Shown here: in pieces, positions 11,850-22,946 of the stretch
Layout: each line of letters begins with the position of its first letter
How positions within the stretch are numbered: position 1 is the first letter of the stretch
Source of the DNA: Hirsutella rhossiliensis
Taxonomy: Eukaryota > Ascomycota > Sordariomycetes > Hypocreales > Ophiocordycipitaceae
DNA length: 64,000 bases
Assembly (NCBI RefSeq): GCF_020360975.1
Contig: NW_025408671.1
Coordinates: forward strand, 3,286,001-3,350,000
Reading direction: 5' to 3'
Program-made: the position numbers and the translations under genes
Notes under the pieces: generated by a model
Database searches by the model: none
The model's input: the letters and a program-made list of their open reading frames with translations, nothing else
What the model was told of the DNA's origin: nothing

Positions 11850-13462
11850 CCTTTCACTTTGGGAACACTGATGGGCCCGCAACTGGGAGTCTGGACTGAC
11901 GGGCTGCAATCGGGGTGGCTCCGACAGCAGAAAGGTTCCGGTCAGCAACTGATACCGGACAAAGAGCAGGAAAGTAGCAACAGGTCTTGGAGCCCAGAGG
12001 GTGCAGCACGGAGGGAGGCCAGATAGGGGAAGCAAAGAAGCAATTGGGGAGGGGTGGCTGGTTGAGGTTGCTGGGAAAAGAGCAACTCGCCGGACAGCAC
12101 AAGAGGAGGAGATGGACCTCGCGCGGAGGAGCGAGTGTTCAAGGCCGAGAGAGATGGGTGAAGAGACGGAAGCGGGCCTTACCGAGGGGAGCCACAACCG
12201 ACACTGACGACTTGTTGCGGCTGCAGCTGCGACTGCTCCCAAGAGCCGGAAAGACTTTGAGGCAACCGCGGTTGCTGGCTCGTCCTGCTGCCCCAGCCGA
12301 GACCGCTTAGGAACGGGAGCCTCGAGAATCAAAGGGGGGGCCCGAGAAGAATCAGCCAGCCGATTGGAACCGAAAAGCCGAACCTGTCGTCCGAAATAGA
12401 GAAGGCGTCTCCCAGTGCGGGAGGGGGAGGGCAGAGATGGAATGAGGGGAGGAAGGGGAAGCGGGGATGAAGGAGGAGAAGCTGAGCCGTAGGCAGAGAG
12501 GGCACGAGGGAAGGAGGCAATCGGGGGGGAGGGGGGGGTTGCCGCGATTGTCAGGCAGGTACCTCGGACCGCTTCTTTCTTTCCCCGGCCGCCAACCTCG
12601 ACGCCCGCAAGCCAGACGAAAACAGCATTACTCTTAAGATGAAAGAAGGGGAATTTTGGGTCTTGCCGACGGCATGCAGAACTTCTGAGTCTCCTTGCAA
12701 GTTGAATAGGTAGCTGTTACTTGGGGCGAAGGTCAGCAAACTCGCGCGGCCAGAACAGAACGCACAAGATATGCAAGCATCAACAACAACGGTCACTCAC
12801 CTTGCCACCAAGCAAATAACAGTGTCATCGCCATTTTACGTATGCCCTTCGCAGTTGTCGTCCTGCGCCGCCAACCTCCCGGCCTATGGGCTACCGTCGC
12901 ACTTCCTCCACCAGGAGCTGTCGCCGGCTATATGCAGAGGCAATCAGTGAAGATGAAAAGGACAAACCTCAAGTGGCCGTTCAGGTTCAGACTTGGGTGG
13001 TGACGAACAGCCGCGAGATGGTAACTGAGTTGATTGGGCTACTTGTATAACTACCTGTACACCCAATCCTGCGCCCATATTCACCGTGCCTGCATTCACG
13101 CTCGCTGTTGCAGGGGCGCGATGCTGCCACGCTGTCCCACCAAGGTTGGCGCCTCTCCCGGCCCACCAGGCTAAGAAGTCTCGATGAGAGGCACAGCCGG
13201 CTTTCCCCTCACGCGAAGCATCGTGTCTGAAGGACTTCACAGGGCGAACTCCATAGAGAATTGGCGATGCCCCTGAAAATACCAACAGTTATCTTCTCCT
13301 CTCGCCTTGCGTCCTGGCTACCATGGGACGTAGCTTTAGCAGGTTGTGAAAGGCAAGAGAATTGTAGATGACGTGTGGGTGGTTCGAGTCTTCGTCTGGC
13401 AGCGGGAGTCCACCCTGAGAGCTAGTTGGGTGCGCAGTTAACCTTTCTGGCCGACTCCTCAT
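11850..13462. other. Intergenic region between zinc-finger gene and BET2
   Basis: The 1.6-kb spacer is the promoter/5' leader of the zinc-finger gene on one side and the 3' region of BET2 on the other. The leader frame is open upstream to about 12332 but shows no conserved content. A G-rich run (G7-A-G8, about 12523-12538) could form a quadruplex. No gene is supported. Confidence 0.5.
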
Positions 13463-14520
13463 CTATCGGCTAATCAGCCGATCGATGGTCGTCTTGGGCA
13501 TACAATAGACAGGGTCCACTGCCTCCATGCCCGGATAGCCAAGGAGGCTCAGTCCTGCCAGACCAAAACAAGTGTGCCAGACATCGACCATGTCGCCCGG
13601 TCGATCCGAGATGCCGCCATTTTCGGGATCCTGACTCTTGAGGATGAAGCTAATGAGGGCATCGCGATCGATCCAGTGTGTACGATGGATCATGGCCAGA
13701 CTGCTCAAGACCCACCAACTGTAGCAGACGTCTTCTTTTTTCTCTGGACGGCCGTTGAGACCGCCTCCGGGGGTTTGCCGCTCGCTCAACCACCTGCCGA
13801 GTTTCTCATGTTCGACGGTGTCCAGCCGGCCGGCAATGCTCAGCGCAGCAAGACATGTGAAGACCTGGCCAGAATGCGACTCGGCACCGGGCCTCACTCC
13901 GTAGCCGCCGTCAAAGTTGGCGCAGGAAGCGACATGGGTGACCGCCTTGTCCACATCGACCATAGACAGTAGTCCAAGAAGGGAGAGTGCGTTTAACGCG
14001 CCGTATAAGAAGCGGGTGTCTTCTTCGCCCCATTCATCGCCAAAGAAACTGCCCGTCTTAGGATCTTGCAAATCCGCAATGTCTGCTTCGTGTTAAAGAC
14101 ATGGTGCCAAGTCAAGAGGAGAAGCTGCGAGGGAGTAAGATTACAAAATAACCCACATTTACCCACCTTGGATTTGCTCGTCCCCCGAGTTTCGAGCTCG
14201 TCCAAGGCATCGACCATGGCGAGAAGCTGCACAGCACTTACTGTGGAGAGCATGTGGGCATCGTGTCCTGGGGCAGCTCCGAATCCCCCACTAGCGTGCT
14301 GGCAGGACAGCACGAAGTCAATGGTTTCTCCGCGAGGAAGACCATCAGGACGTCCGAGGAGGTGAAGGGCAGTCAAGCCCCAGTAAACGCCATTGAGGCG
14401 CAAGTGCTCCGTCAGCCAGTAGTCCAGTTCGTCCTTTTTGGTGTCCAAGTTTTGGATGTATTTCACGTGAGCCTCTGTGGCAAGACTCAGCTCGCCAGGG
14501 ACTTGAGCAGCCTGGGGCAT
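13463..14520 (-). CDS. BET2: Rab geranylgeranyl transferase (type II) beta subunit
   Basis: Catalytic subunit that adds geranylgeranyl groups to C-terminal cysteines of Rab GTPases, working with Bet4 and the Rab escort protein. Exons 14520-14163 and 14082-13463 (80-bp intron, GTAAAT donor, TTTAAC branch) encode 325 residues, matching yeast Bet2 in length. The splice joins SKV to [11 protein letters not shown] in phase. Prenyltransferase beta repeats are visible ([42 protein letters not shown]...[11 protein letters not shown]). The expected zinc ligands are Asp237 and Cys239 (EDVCYSWW) and His289 ([16 protein letters not shown]). The ATG at 14520 (MPQAAQV) is the only in-frame ATG that leaves the conserved HVKYIQ block intact. 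Divergent from the RhoGAP gene across a long spacer. Confidence 0.93.
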
Positions 14521-17131
14521 GATGCCGACGATGCGTGGACCAAGGCGGACACCAGGATTTGCGTTGGACACAAAGTTGGCTGGGCTCGAGAGAATTTTTA
14601 GTCAAGTCGCCAACATGAAGTGCAGCTCCGAGCACGAAGATGAGGTCCCGTATTACATAAGCAGAGATGACTTAATCCCCGTTATTTCGCCCCGCTATGC
14701 CACGGCGCCTCATTTGGGCGGAGGCACTGCTGATGGAAAGCCTCTGGTTGAACGACCGTGCCCACCCGGGTGCCGGAGGCGTCTCTCTTCCATCCGGTGG
14801 AAACGAGGAACCTGGAATCGGGTCAAAGGTCAGCTTTACTTGAGAGAACTAGCGGGAACCAAAGGGATAATGAAGAGCTGCATGTACGAAGTCTTCAAAG
14901 GTTCATAGTGCACGAAGCGGCAGAGTGCCTGCGTAGTCACGACTTGGGGTCCATGCAGTGTAACGGCCAGCCATCCAGGTCTACGGGCCCCCAAGTGGAG
15001 TTAAAAAAAACGGCCGGTCCAGCAGTACCCAGGTACTGTATTAGGTACGTACCTAGGTAAATGGTTGTTTTTTACCCGACTTTGGCCCCCATCCACAGGT
15101 GGGCGCAGGGAACCCTGGGAGTCGTAGCTCACGGTACCAAGTACTTGCTCCGTATCACGCCGAGTTGCTGAAGCGCACCTGACTCGTCGTGCCAGAAACG
15201 CAAAATAGCTACCTACCGAGTAACGGAGTAACTCTGTCACGGCAGCTCTAGCTACTCCGTACATACAGCTGGCAGAACCGTGGACGCGTTGTTTTGGTGC
15301 ATCACACGGCTCGGCGCAAAATCTAAAGCCGACTTGCAAGAACAAAGATGCAAGGTACCAGACCTCGCTCGCACTTGTGCGTACCGTACTTGGAAACATG
15401 CGGGGTTTCTATGCGGCCTGTGCGTGGAGCTTCGCTCCCCATGGTAACTACGGAGTAGCTGGCAGCTTGTTGCAGAGGCGGGAGAAGGATCCCCGAAATA
15501 TGCGGAAGACCGTTTCGCAGAGGACCGCAGCATGGAGCCTGGGCCTGGCTCGGCTTCTTCACGACCGAATGCTCTCGAGTGATATCATTTGTACAAGGAA
15601 GCGGGGGTGATGATGCCCTTGGCCCTTTTGCAAGGACTCGGCCGCCGCTGAATCGGACAGTCAAGGACGCTTGTTTCGAGAAGAAGCAGGCCCGGGCTAT
15701 GCCCGTTCCGGAGCTTAGCAAGAAATTGGCGCTCCAGGCACAGTCGTGGGCCTTGGCTTGGGCTTGGGCTGGCGTCCGGTATGGTGGGTTGGCCGGTTGG
15801 CCGGGTGGGGTGGAAGAGCCGGGCATCTGCCATGACGCGTCGGATGAGCCTTTGAGCCTTTGTGCATGAGAACTAATGCAGAGAAAAGCTGCCAGATTCG
15901 AAATGGGCGGCCGCGTCGTCGTCGTCTTCGGGAGGCGGGCGATGCAGGCGACTGCGACGTGCAGGGCAGGGGAAAGGGAGGGAGTTGGGAGAGCGGAGGG
16001 GTGGCGGCCCGCGAGGCTAAGGACTACCCTGGCCAGTAAAACTGGCGCGTTACCCCTGAAAAGGCCCATGCTGCTGGTGGCGCGTTTCAGATGGCCGTAA
16101 CTGTTGGCCAGCAGCGGAGCCAGGGGGCTTGTAGCGGGTGGGTTGCGGCAGATAAGGCCGGCGGTGAAAGAGTACCTTAACGGGCCTCCAGGACACGAGC
16201 GGTCGCCCCTGCCACACACTGTACCTCTAGGCATGCGATGTTTTGCCCATCGCTAACCTGAGATACCTCCACTTACCGGCCACTGTATCCTTTGCCTGCA
16301 AAGTGCATCACGTTGCTTTGTCTCTGTGCCTGGCGCTGACCTGTGCTCGTTGGCCTTTTTGATGCTGCCAAAAAGCGAGGAAATAAATACCTACCGAGTA
16401 CATACCGTATACCGAATGGAGGGTACGAATACGTTGAAAAAGGTACGGTGATTCCCACTATTATCCCAACGTTTCAGGGTCGCCAAGCGCTCTCTGCAAG
16501 CTCGCCGCTGTGCCATTCATTCCGGCCGTGATTTATGCCAGAGACAGTTAAAAGAGAGAAAGAGGGCGAGAGACAGAAGCCGGAAAAACGAGCGCCGCTG
16601 ACCGCGCACGCATTGCAGACCCTAGCTCGCCCTTCGTCTCAGGAGCCGCCTAAGGTCGTTTCTGTCTCAACCCGCTGGGCCTGCTTTGCACTTTCTCGCA
16701 CACACACACACGCAACGCACGCACTCACGAAACCCCACCTCACTCGACACTCGCGCCATCTCGCCGACCGCCCTTTGCCATGCCCATCGACAGTGAGGCG
16801 GTAGCAGCAGTACTCGTCCTCGCAAACATTGCCTAGGAGGTAGTGCTTTGTTGCGCCCTCCCCTTCCCTTCCCCCCCCCCCCCCCCCCAGTCTCCTTGCC
16901 CCGGTCCCGCCGGTTAGTCAATCTCGTCGTCGCGCTCCTTGCTGGCCCATCCAACGTTTTCCTCATCCCTCCAGGCTCCCCTGCCACACCCCCTTCCATC
17001 ATCGTCTCAAGCATCCGACAAGCAAGCTCGAGCGTCGCGGTGTTGCTCCCTCTCGTCGCCAAAGCCAAACAAGTCATTGCCTCTGTGTGTGTGGCGGCTC
17101 CGGCCAGGGCCGACGCTTGGCCCGGTTCGAG
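14521..17131. other. Long divergent intergenic region (BET2 / RhoGAP gene)
   Basis: The 2.6-kb region contains short palindromic motifs: AGGTACGTACCT at 15043-15054, TACTCCGTA at 15253 and TACGGAGTA at 15449. It also has GCTTGG-type repeats near 15752, CA repeats near 16701, and a run of 18 C at 16871-16888 in the probable RhoGAP leader. I find no convincing coding exon. Confidence 0.5.
16871..16888 (+). repeat. Poly-C tract (18 C)
   Basis: A homopolymer run in the probable 5' leader of the RhoGAP gene, immediately followed by AG. It could act as a pyrimidine tract of a leader intron; length is likely unstable and prone to sequencing error. Confidence 0.85.
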
Positions 17132-19326
17132 ATGGGACGCAAGCCCACGCCGCAGCCGCTCATGCTGGCGGAGCCCAATAGCACCCTGGACCACGTTGCC
17201 GACGACGAGCCGACCTATGCTGAAACGACGGCACAGGGGGCATCGCCTGTGGCCTCCAGATCGCCCGTCTCGCTGCGCTCCTCTCCCTTCAGCAGCAGGT
17301 TTGCACACAAGCGCCCACAGCCAGGGAGATCTGCCCTCCAGCCTGCAGACGACGTCAACCACCGATCCCAGTCCCCGCGCGACGACTCTGTTGCGCCGAC
17401 ATACCACACAGTTTCCTCTGCCTTGGACTCGCCCCCCGTTTCGACTTCCCAGCACGCCGGCAGACACCACGGCGCCACTGAATCAAAGAAGCCAGTCAAG
17501 TCAGGCTTCTTCCACTTCAACAAATCCTCAAAGGGGTCCAATCAGTTCCTCATCCCTGCCAACCAGCAGCGCCACCAGGACTCGCGGGAACACTTGACTT
17601 CGTCGGGAAGCGACGGAGTGACAGTCCCCCGGCGCGGAGGTACGAGCGAATCAAATCCCCCGTTGAACAAAGCCCGACTGCGCACGGCACATGTTGAGGT
17701 CCTGGCCGTTTTCGCCTCGGCCATTGTGCTACCCACCATCTTGACGCATTCCATTCCGCAATGCTGACGTCCTTTGACAGATTCACCCTATGCGCATGAC
17801 CCTCTCCACAAGCCCACAACCTCGTTTCACTCACGCTCCGAACTGTCGCTCTCCTCCGCCGGCGACCACGAACCGACTGCGACATCGTCCCCGGGCAAGA
17901 AGAACAAGTCGAATCCCTTTGGCCTCCTCGGTCGCACAAAGTCGACGCACGAGATCAAGGGCCTCGGCAGCCCCAAGGCTGGGCCTGCGGCGCTTCACGC
18001 CCCATCCTGCAAGACTGACTTGTACGAGTCTGCGCCTCTCAGAACTGCCCCTGTCGGCCAGGATCGGACATTCCGGGACATGATGTCCTCGACCGTGAGA
18101 AATCGATCGGAAGACCGGGTTCCAGGCCGAGACGCCGCTGCCGGAAAGGAGAGTCATCGCGATCGGGACCAGCGGGCCCTCTCCTCGTTGAGGGACAATG
18201 GCGGATCCAACTTTCTCAGTGGTCTGCGTAGCTCCTCGACAAAAGCTGCCGACATGATCAGCAAGGGACTGTTTGGGAAGAGCCCGCGGAGTGGCGGCAC
18301 CTCGGAGAGGGATTTCAACATTGACGACGAGCACTACCTGCCCAAAGTCATCAATCTGCCCTTGGTAGAGCAAACGCGACTCACCCGCATCTCGAAACGG
18401 CTCGAAGACTCGAAAGACAAGACGGAGTTTTGGATGCCCGCGTTCCCGTGGAGGGCAATCGACTACCTCAACTACAAGGGCTGTGACGTCGAAGGGCTCT
18501 ATCGCGTGCCTGGTAGCGGGCCGCAGGTCAAGAAATGGCAAAGAAAGTTTGATGAAGGTACGTGTGCCGTTCATACGATGCCTCCAAGGCTCTCGACTGA
18601 CCGGACCCTGAAGACTACGACGTGAACCTGTTCCAGCAAGACGGCCTCTATGACATCAACATTATCGGCTCGATGCTGAAAGCATGGCTGCGAGAACTGC
18701 CTGACGAGCTATTCCCGAAAGAAGCCCAAGACCGAATTGCCCGAGAATGCGCAGGCTCAACCACCGTTCCACAGATGCTCATCGATGAGCTGTCCGAGTT
18801 GTCTCCGTTCAACTACTACCTCCTCTTCGCGATCACGTGCCACCTCAGCCTTCTCCTTGCCCATTCCGACAAGAACAAGATGGATTTCCGAAATCTGTGC
18901 ATCTGCTTCCAACCATGCATGAAGATTGATGCTTTCTGCTTCAAGTTTTTGGTGTGCGACTGGAGGGACTGCTGGAAAGGATGCAAGAACGAGAATAAGT
19001 ACATTGAGGAGGAATACGCGCTCTTTGACCAGCCGCCACCCCGAGGGTTGTCTGAGCCTCGGCAACCCGGGAAGAACGAGAAGCACGAGGCACGTCAGGG
19101 CTCGTCCCCAGAGAGTGCCCAAAAGTCTTCAAGCGGTAGTGGCCAACGAAAAGGACGATCGAAAAAGCATCGCCACGGCGCTTCAGAGTCCAACGCGAGC
19201 ATCGGCTCCAATGAGTCGTCGTTTTCGACGAACCCGAGCTCACAGAGCGATCGCATTGTGGCTGATGGCTCCCGGGACCTCCGGCCTTTGTCGCCGATCA
19301 AACCGTTGTCACCCCTCGGCTTCTAA
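17132..19326 (+). CDS. Rho GTPase-activating protein (RhoGAP domain)
   Basis: Stimulates GTP hydrolysis by a Rho-family GTPase, acting on actin and cell-wall polarity. Exons 17132-17639, 17781-18557 and 18614-19326 (introns of 141 and 56 bp, GTACGA and GTACGT donors) encode 665 residues, all phases consistent. Residues 1 to about 340 are Ser/Pro-rich and disordered. The RhoGAP domain spans about 345-545, with the catalytic arginine finger Arg411 in EGLYRVPGSG and the helical block DINIIGSMLKAWLRELPDELFPK. The C-terminal tail is basic/Ser-rich. The start MGRKPTPQ was chosen because upstream ATGs lie in leader-like GC-rich sequence. Resembles fungal GAPs for Rho1/Cdc42, but I cannot say which GTPase it serves. 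Convergent with RRS1. Confidence 0.88.
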
Positions 19327-20141
19327 GATTTTGATCGAGGGGCGCCGGAGAAGGTCCCCTTGCCGCTGTAATTTCACTCTCGTCTGCAGTCGACTGCCAC
19401 TTCGGTGCTCATACGTACACGATTCTGGCATCCGCTGGCCAAAAAAATTACGCCGTCCACGACTTTCCGCCCGCCGTTGCGGCATCTTTCCCAAGGGCCC
19501 CTTTATGTGTTAATATGGTCAAGAGAGGGCAGCGTGTTCTCACTCATGGTTTCCACTTGTTGAGTGAGCCACACGCTGCATCTGACGTTCGGTATACCCC
19601 CTTCATGTCCCGCCAGATGCTCTTGACCTAGCAGTGCGGCCGAACCCCCGTCGTTTTCTACGTTATGCGCAAGTTTTTGTCACTCGGAGGCGCATCCCTT
19701 TTTCCAGCCTTCCGCCCGGGCTTCGGGCCTGGATGCTGGACGGCACAAGGGAGAGCCGTCAGTACGTTTGATTAGAGTCTGGCATTGGAGGCACAGCGTT
19801 GGCGAAATGGATGACGATGCAGAAGACATCGCCGAGGAAGCGCGTGCATTGCTTTTCATGGCATTTGGCCCAAAATGCTCCAGGAAGGCGCTCATGTACG
19901 ATTATGGATATTGACCTCGGAGGCATAATTTGGAATCATGCACCGTTGGAGATGCCGGATGGGAGCACGAAGCGGCTCACACATACGGATAGAACGGAGC
20001 AAGTTGAATGACGAAAATGTCGTGTCCGTTGCCTCACCACAAAACCAGATTCTTTGGGCCAAACTCCCGACTCCGTGTAACCTTGGACGCCATGACCATG
20101 CGGCTCAGCGAATGGGCGAATACCATTTGGCGCCGCGGAGT
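19327..20141. other. Convergent intergenic spacer (RhoGAP / RRS1)
   Basis: An 815-bp spacer between two 3' ends, including 3' UTRs. It shows no domain-bearing frame, repeat array or RNA gene that I can recognise. Confidence 0.55.
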
Positions 20142-20738
20142 TCAGCTTCGTTGGCCAGGCTTGGCCTCCGCATGCCGGTCATTCTTCCTCATCTTTCTCT
20201 CGTTGCGCTTGATCCTCTCCTTTCTATCCCGCCTGCCGTCTCCCCTCACGCTTGTGCCCTCCTTTCTCTCCATCTCCTTCTTAGGGTCGATTTCGACGAG
20301 CCAGTCATCTTCACCCTTTTTGTTCATGCCCTTGTAGCCCCATTTTCTCTTCCACTCGCCGCTCTCCTCGTCAAAAGCGAGGTTCTTGCGCTGCTCCCTC
20401 GTCTTGGGCTTGATGCCCTTCTTGGCGGCGAAGCGCTCCCATTTCGTGGGCGGCTTAGCCTCGGGGACGGGCTTCTCGCGCGGGAGGGGCGTGGCGGGGG
20501 CCGGCAGCGAGAGGAGGACGCCGTCGTTGGTGGTGGTCAGCGGGCAGGCGGTTAGGAGCTGGTTGATGAGGGCTTGGGCGCCGTCGCGGGCGACCTCGGC
20601 GAGGGACTGCTCGAGAGAGGAGTGGTCGAGTGTGATGGAGTTGGGGTCCTGGGCGAGGAGGAGGCCGAGATCAAAGGTGTATGGGGTGGGCTTCTCAACT
20701 GCAACCGGCAGCTTCGGCTTGGCGCCGGGAAGTGACAT
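20142..20738 (-). CDS. RRS1: Ribosome biogenesis regulatory protein Rrs1
   Basis: Assembly factor of the 60S subunit that, with Rpf2, brings the 5S RNP into pre-60S particles in the nucleolus. A single exon of 198 residues, typical of Rrs1. Visible family features: PYTFDLGLLLAQDPN near the N terminus; the block KPPTKWERFAAKKGIKPKTREQ in the middle; DEESGEWKRKWGYKG; and a highly basic tail (RRDRKERIKRNERKMRK). The start ATG at 20738 begins MSLPGAKPK; the frame is open further upstream but runs into promoter sequence. It shares a 407-bp divergent promoter with the mitoribosomal protein gene DAP3, so the two may be coregulated. Confidence 0.94.
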   Translation of the reverse strand: MSLPGAKPKLPVAVEKPTPYTFDLGLLLAQDPNSITLDHSSLEQSLAEVARDGAQALINQLLTACPLTTTNDGVLLSLPAPATPLPREKPVPEAKPPTKWERFAAKKGIKPKTREQRKNLAFDEESGEWKRKWGYKGMNKKGEDDWLVEIDPKKEMERKEGTSVRGDGRRDRKERIKRNERKMRKNDRHAEAKPGQRS

Positions 20739-21145
20739 GGCGGCGGCCTTGGTTGGATCTGGGGGTTTCAACACTTGGCTACGTGAGACGGTGCGATTTA
20801 TCGAAGCGATCGGGAATTCGCAACGGCTTGCAAGTAAGGTACTGTCGGTTTTTTTTTCTTGCGACCGATAACGATAATGCGCGATTGCCGGAGCAACGGA
20901 GGGAGATTTTCCGAGATGCGATTTCTTGGTGTCAAAGTGGCATGCCAATTGACGCCTGTAAGCCGTCGCAGCGAGCGTCGCTGATTCGCTCGAGATTTTT
21001 TTGCTTCGACGACGACCTCACTCGGAGCGGCCATCACCGGCTCAAAGCAACCAGCCTTGACGCGGCGCCAGGGACAACCCCCCCTTCTCCATCGACATAC
21101 TTCCCTCGGGGGAGCTGGTCCGACGAGCCTCTCCCAGAGCCCATC
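20739..21145. promoter_or_regulatory. Bidirectional promoter RRS1 / DAP3
   Basis: A 407-bp spacer between two divergent start codons, so both core promoters must lie here. A T9 tract (about 20850-20858) could be a poly(dA:dT) nucleosome-excluding element. I see no exact ribosome-biogenesis PAC element. Confidence 0.5.
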
Positions 21146-22605
21146 ATGGCAACCGCAAGCCGCCTGCGGAGCCTGATGAGGCCATCCGCCCCCGTCGCGA
21201 CGCGAATCCAGCCCGGCATGCTCGCCAAGGCGCCCTTCTCCTCCAGCGCCGCGCTCGCCGCCGTGAACGCCCCGGTCATAAAGAGCCGGCGAGACCTGCC
21301 GTCGAAGCAGAAGCTGGTGTCGAAGCGGAAGACGGCCATTGCGCCCGTCAAGAAGCCCAAGCCGGGCGAGCGCAAGGCGTTTCGCAAGCGCATCCAGCTG
21401 AGCAACAACGGCGCCCTGCCCGTTGCGGGGCTCGGCGAGCTGGAGCCCCGGACCATGGCGAGTGCCGAGAGCCAGGGCAAGATGTTCGCCATCCCGGACA
21501 AGGTGGTGGACCAGCTGAGGGCGTTGGAGGCCTTCAAGACGACACAGATGTGGAGCCTGTTCCGCCGGCCGCACGTCCTCGTGCGCAACGAGACGGCTGA
21601 GCTGGTTGGCAGGTTAGAGGCCGCCAAGGAGAAAAAGGAGGCCTTGAAATGCGTGCTGACGGGGAGCCGGCTGTCTGGCAAGAGCCTGGTCCTGCTGCAA
21701 GCCATATCCCATGCTCTGCTGAACGAGTGGGTTGTGATAAACATACCCGAGGGTAAGTCTGCCAATGCGACGCCCACTGCTTGCAAGAACAAACTCGCTC
21801 ACAGCCTGACTCTGCGTCTCCAGGCCAGGACCTCACCAACGGAAACACCGAATACTCCCCCATCGCCAACACCGAGCCCATGCAGTTCGCCCAACCCGTG
21901 TACTGCATCAAGCTCATGCAAAACATATACAAGGCGAACAGAGCCGTCCTGGAGAAGCTGCCCTCGCAGCGGGACTGGACTCAGACAATTGGCGGTCTCA
22001 GTCAGAGCGCCACGCTCGCCGACCTGGCCCAGGGCGCCAAGGAGAGCGAGTACGCTTGGCCGACGCTGCACGCTCTGTGGACGGAGCTGACGCTTCCCGG
22101 CCGCCCGCCTGTGCTGTTTGGCCTCGACGGCCTCGCGCACATTAACAAGCTGAGCGACTACCGCGACCCGTCCTTCAACCCCGTCCACGCCCACGACCTC
22201 AGCCTCATCCGCATCTTCGTGGACGCCCTGTCGGGCAAGACGCAGCTCCCCAACGGCGGTGCCATCCTCGCCGCTACCTCGGAAAACAACACGCAGCGCC
22301 ACCCGTCGCAGGAGCTCGCCCTTGCGCAGCTCGAGGCCGGCCAAGCCGGCGCCGAGGTCCCTCGGCCCGACCCCTTTGAGCGCGGCTACGACGACCGCGT
22401 GTACGACGCGCTCAAGAACACGCACGTGCTGCGCGTGGGCGGCGCTTCCAAGGACGAGAGCCGCGCCCTCATGGAGTATTGGGGCGCCAGCGGGCTCTTT
22501 AAGGACGTCGTCGACGCCGAGACTGTGTGCCAGAAGTGGGCGCTGGCGGGGCACGGCATCGTCGGCGAGATGGAGAGGGCGTCGCTCATGACGATGCGCA
22601 TGTAG
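21146..22605 (+). CDS. Mitochondrial small-subunit ribosomal protein mS29 (DAP3/Rsm23 family)
   Basis: GTP-binding component of the mitochondrial 28S-type ribosomal subunit head. Exons 21146-21752 and 21824-22605 (71-bp intron, GTAAGT donor, TCTCCAG acceptor) encode 462 residues; the splice gives IPEGQDLTNGNTEYSPI. The N terminus (MATASRLRSLMRPSAPVATR) is Arg/Ser-rich without acids, consistent with a mitochondrial targeting peptide. A P-loop G-x4-GKS is at 173-180 (GSRLSGKS). Downstream, VLFGLDGLAHI provides a Walker B-like Asp, and the DAP3 domain continues to the C terminus. Yeast orthologue is Rsm23. Convergent with MCM7. Confidence 0.93.
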
Positions 22606-22946
22606 ACAGACATGTGTGGCATGTACAAGTAGAAGGAAGAAAAAAGGCTGTACCAATGCCGTACATTGCATGCGTTCCGGCAACACCAAGTGCCGCCCCG
22701 GTCCATGCTTGCCTGTCCACCGTCGCTTCGACGCCGCAAAGGCATGGCAATTGCAGGCCGAGTCCAACGCAAAACACGGACATATGATATTTCCCTTGCC
22801 AGTAAAACACGAATTGTAGACAGTCGCCTTCCGGCCCTCGCCTTGCCCCTTGCCTCTAGCCCCTCGAAATACCTAAACGCCAACCAGCTGCGAAGCAAGA
22901 TTCAACCCCGATAGCACATCTTTCTCGGCGCCGAAACAATCGCCCT
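22606..22946. other. Convergent intergenic spacer (DAP3 / MCM7)
   Basis: A 341-bp spacer containing two 3' UTRs. Nothing else is recognised in it. Confidence 0.6.

Noticed and set aside
13381..13400. GGTTCGAGTC resembling a tRNA B box
   Set aside because: No matching A box or cloverleaf stems could be drawn around it; no tRNA gene was found by eye in the window.
15323..16234. 303-codon minus-strand frame in the BET2/RhoGAP spacer
   Set aside because: No recognisable domain, low-complexity Ser/Pro/Ala composition and several competing frames. It is the longest frame in any spacer but gives no positive evidence of a gene.
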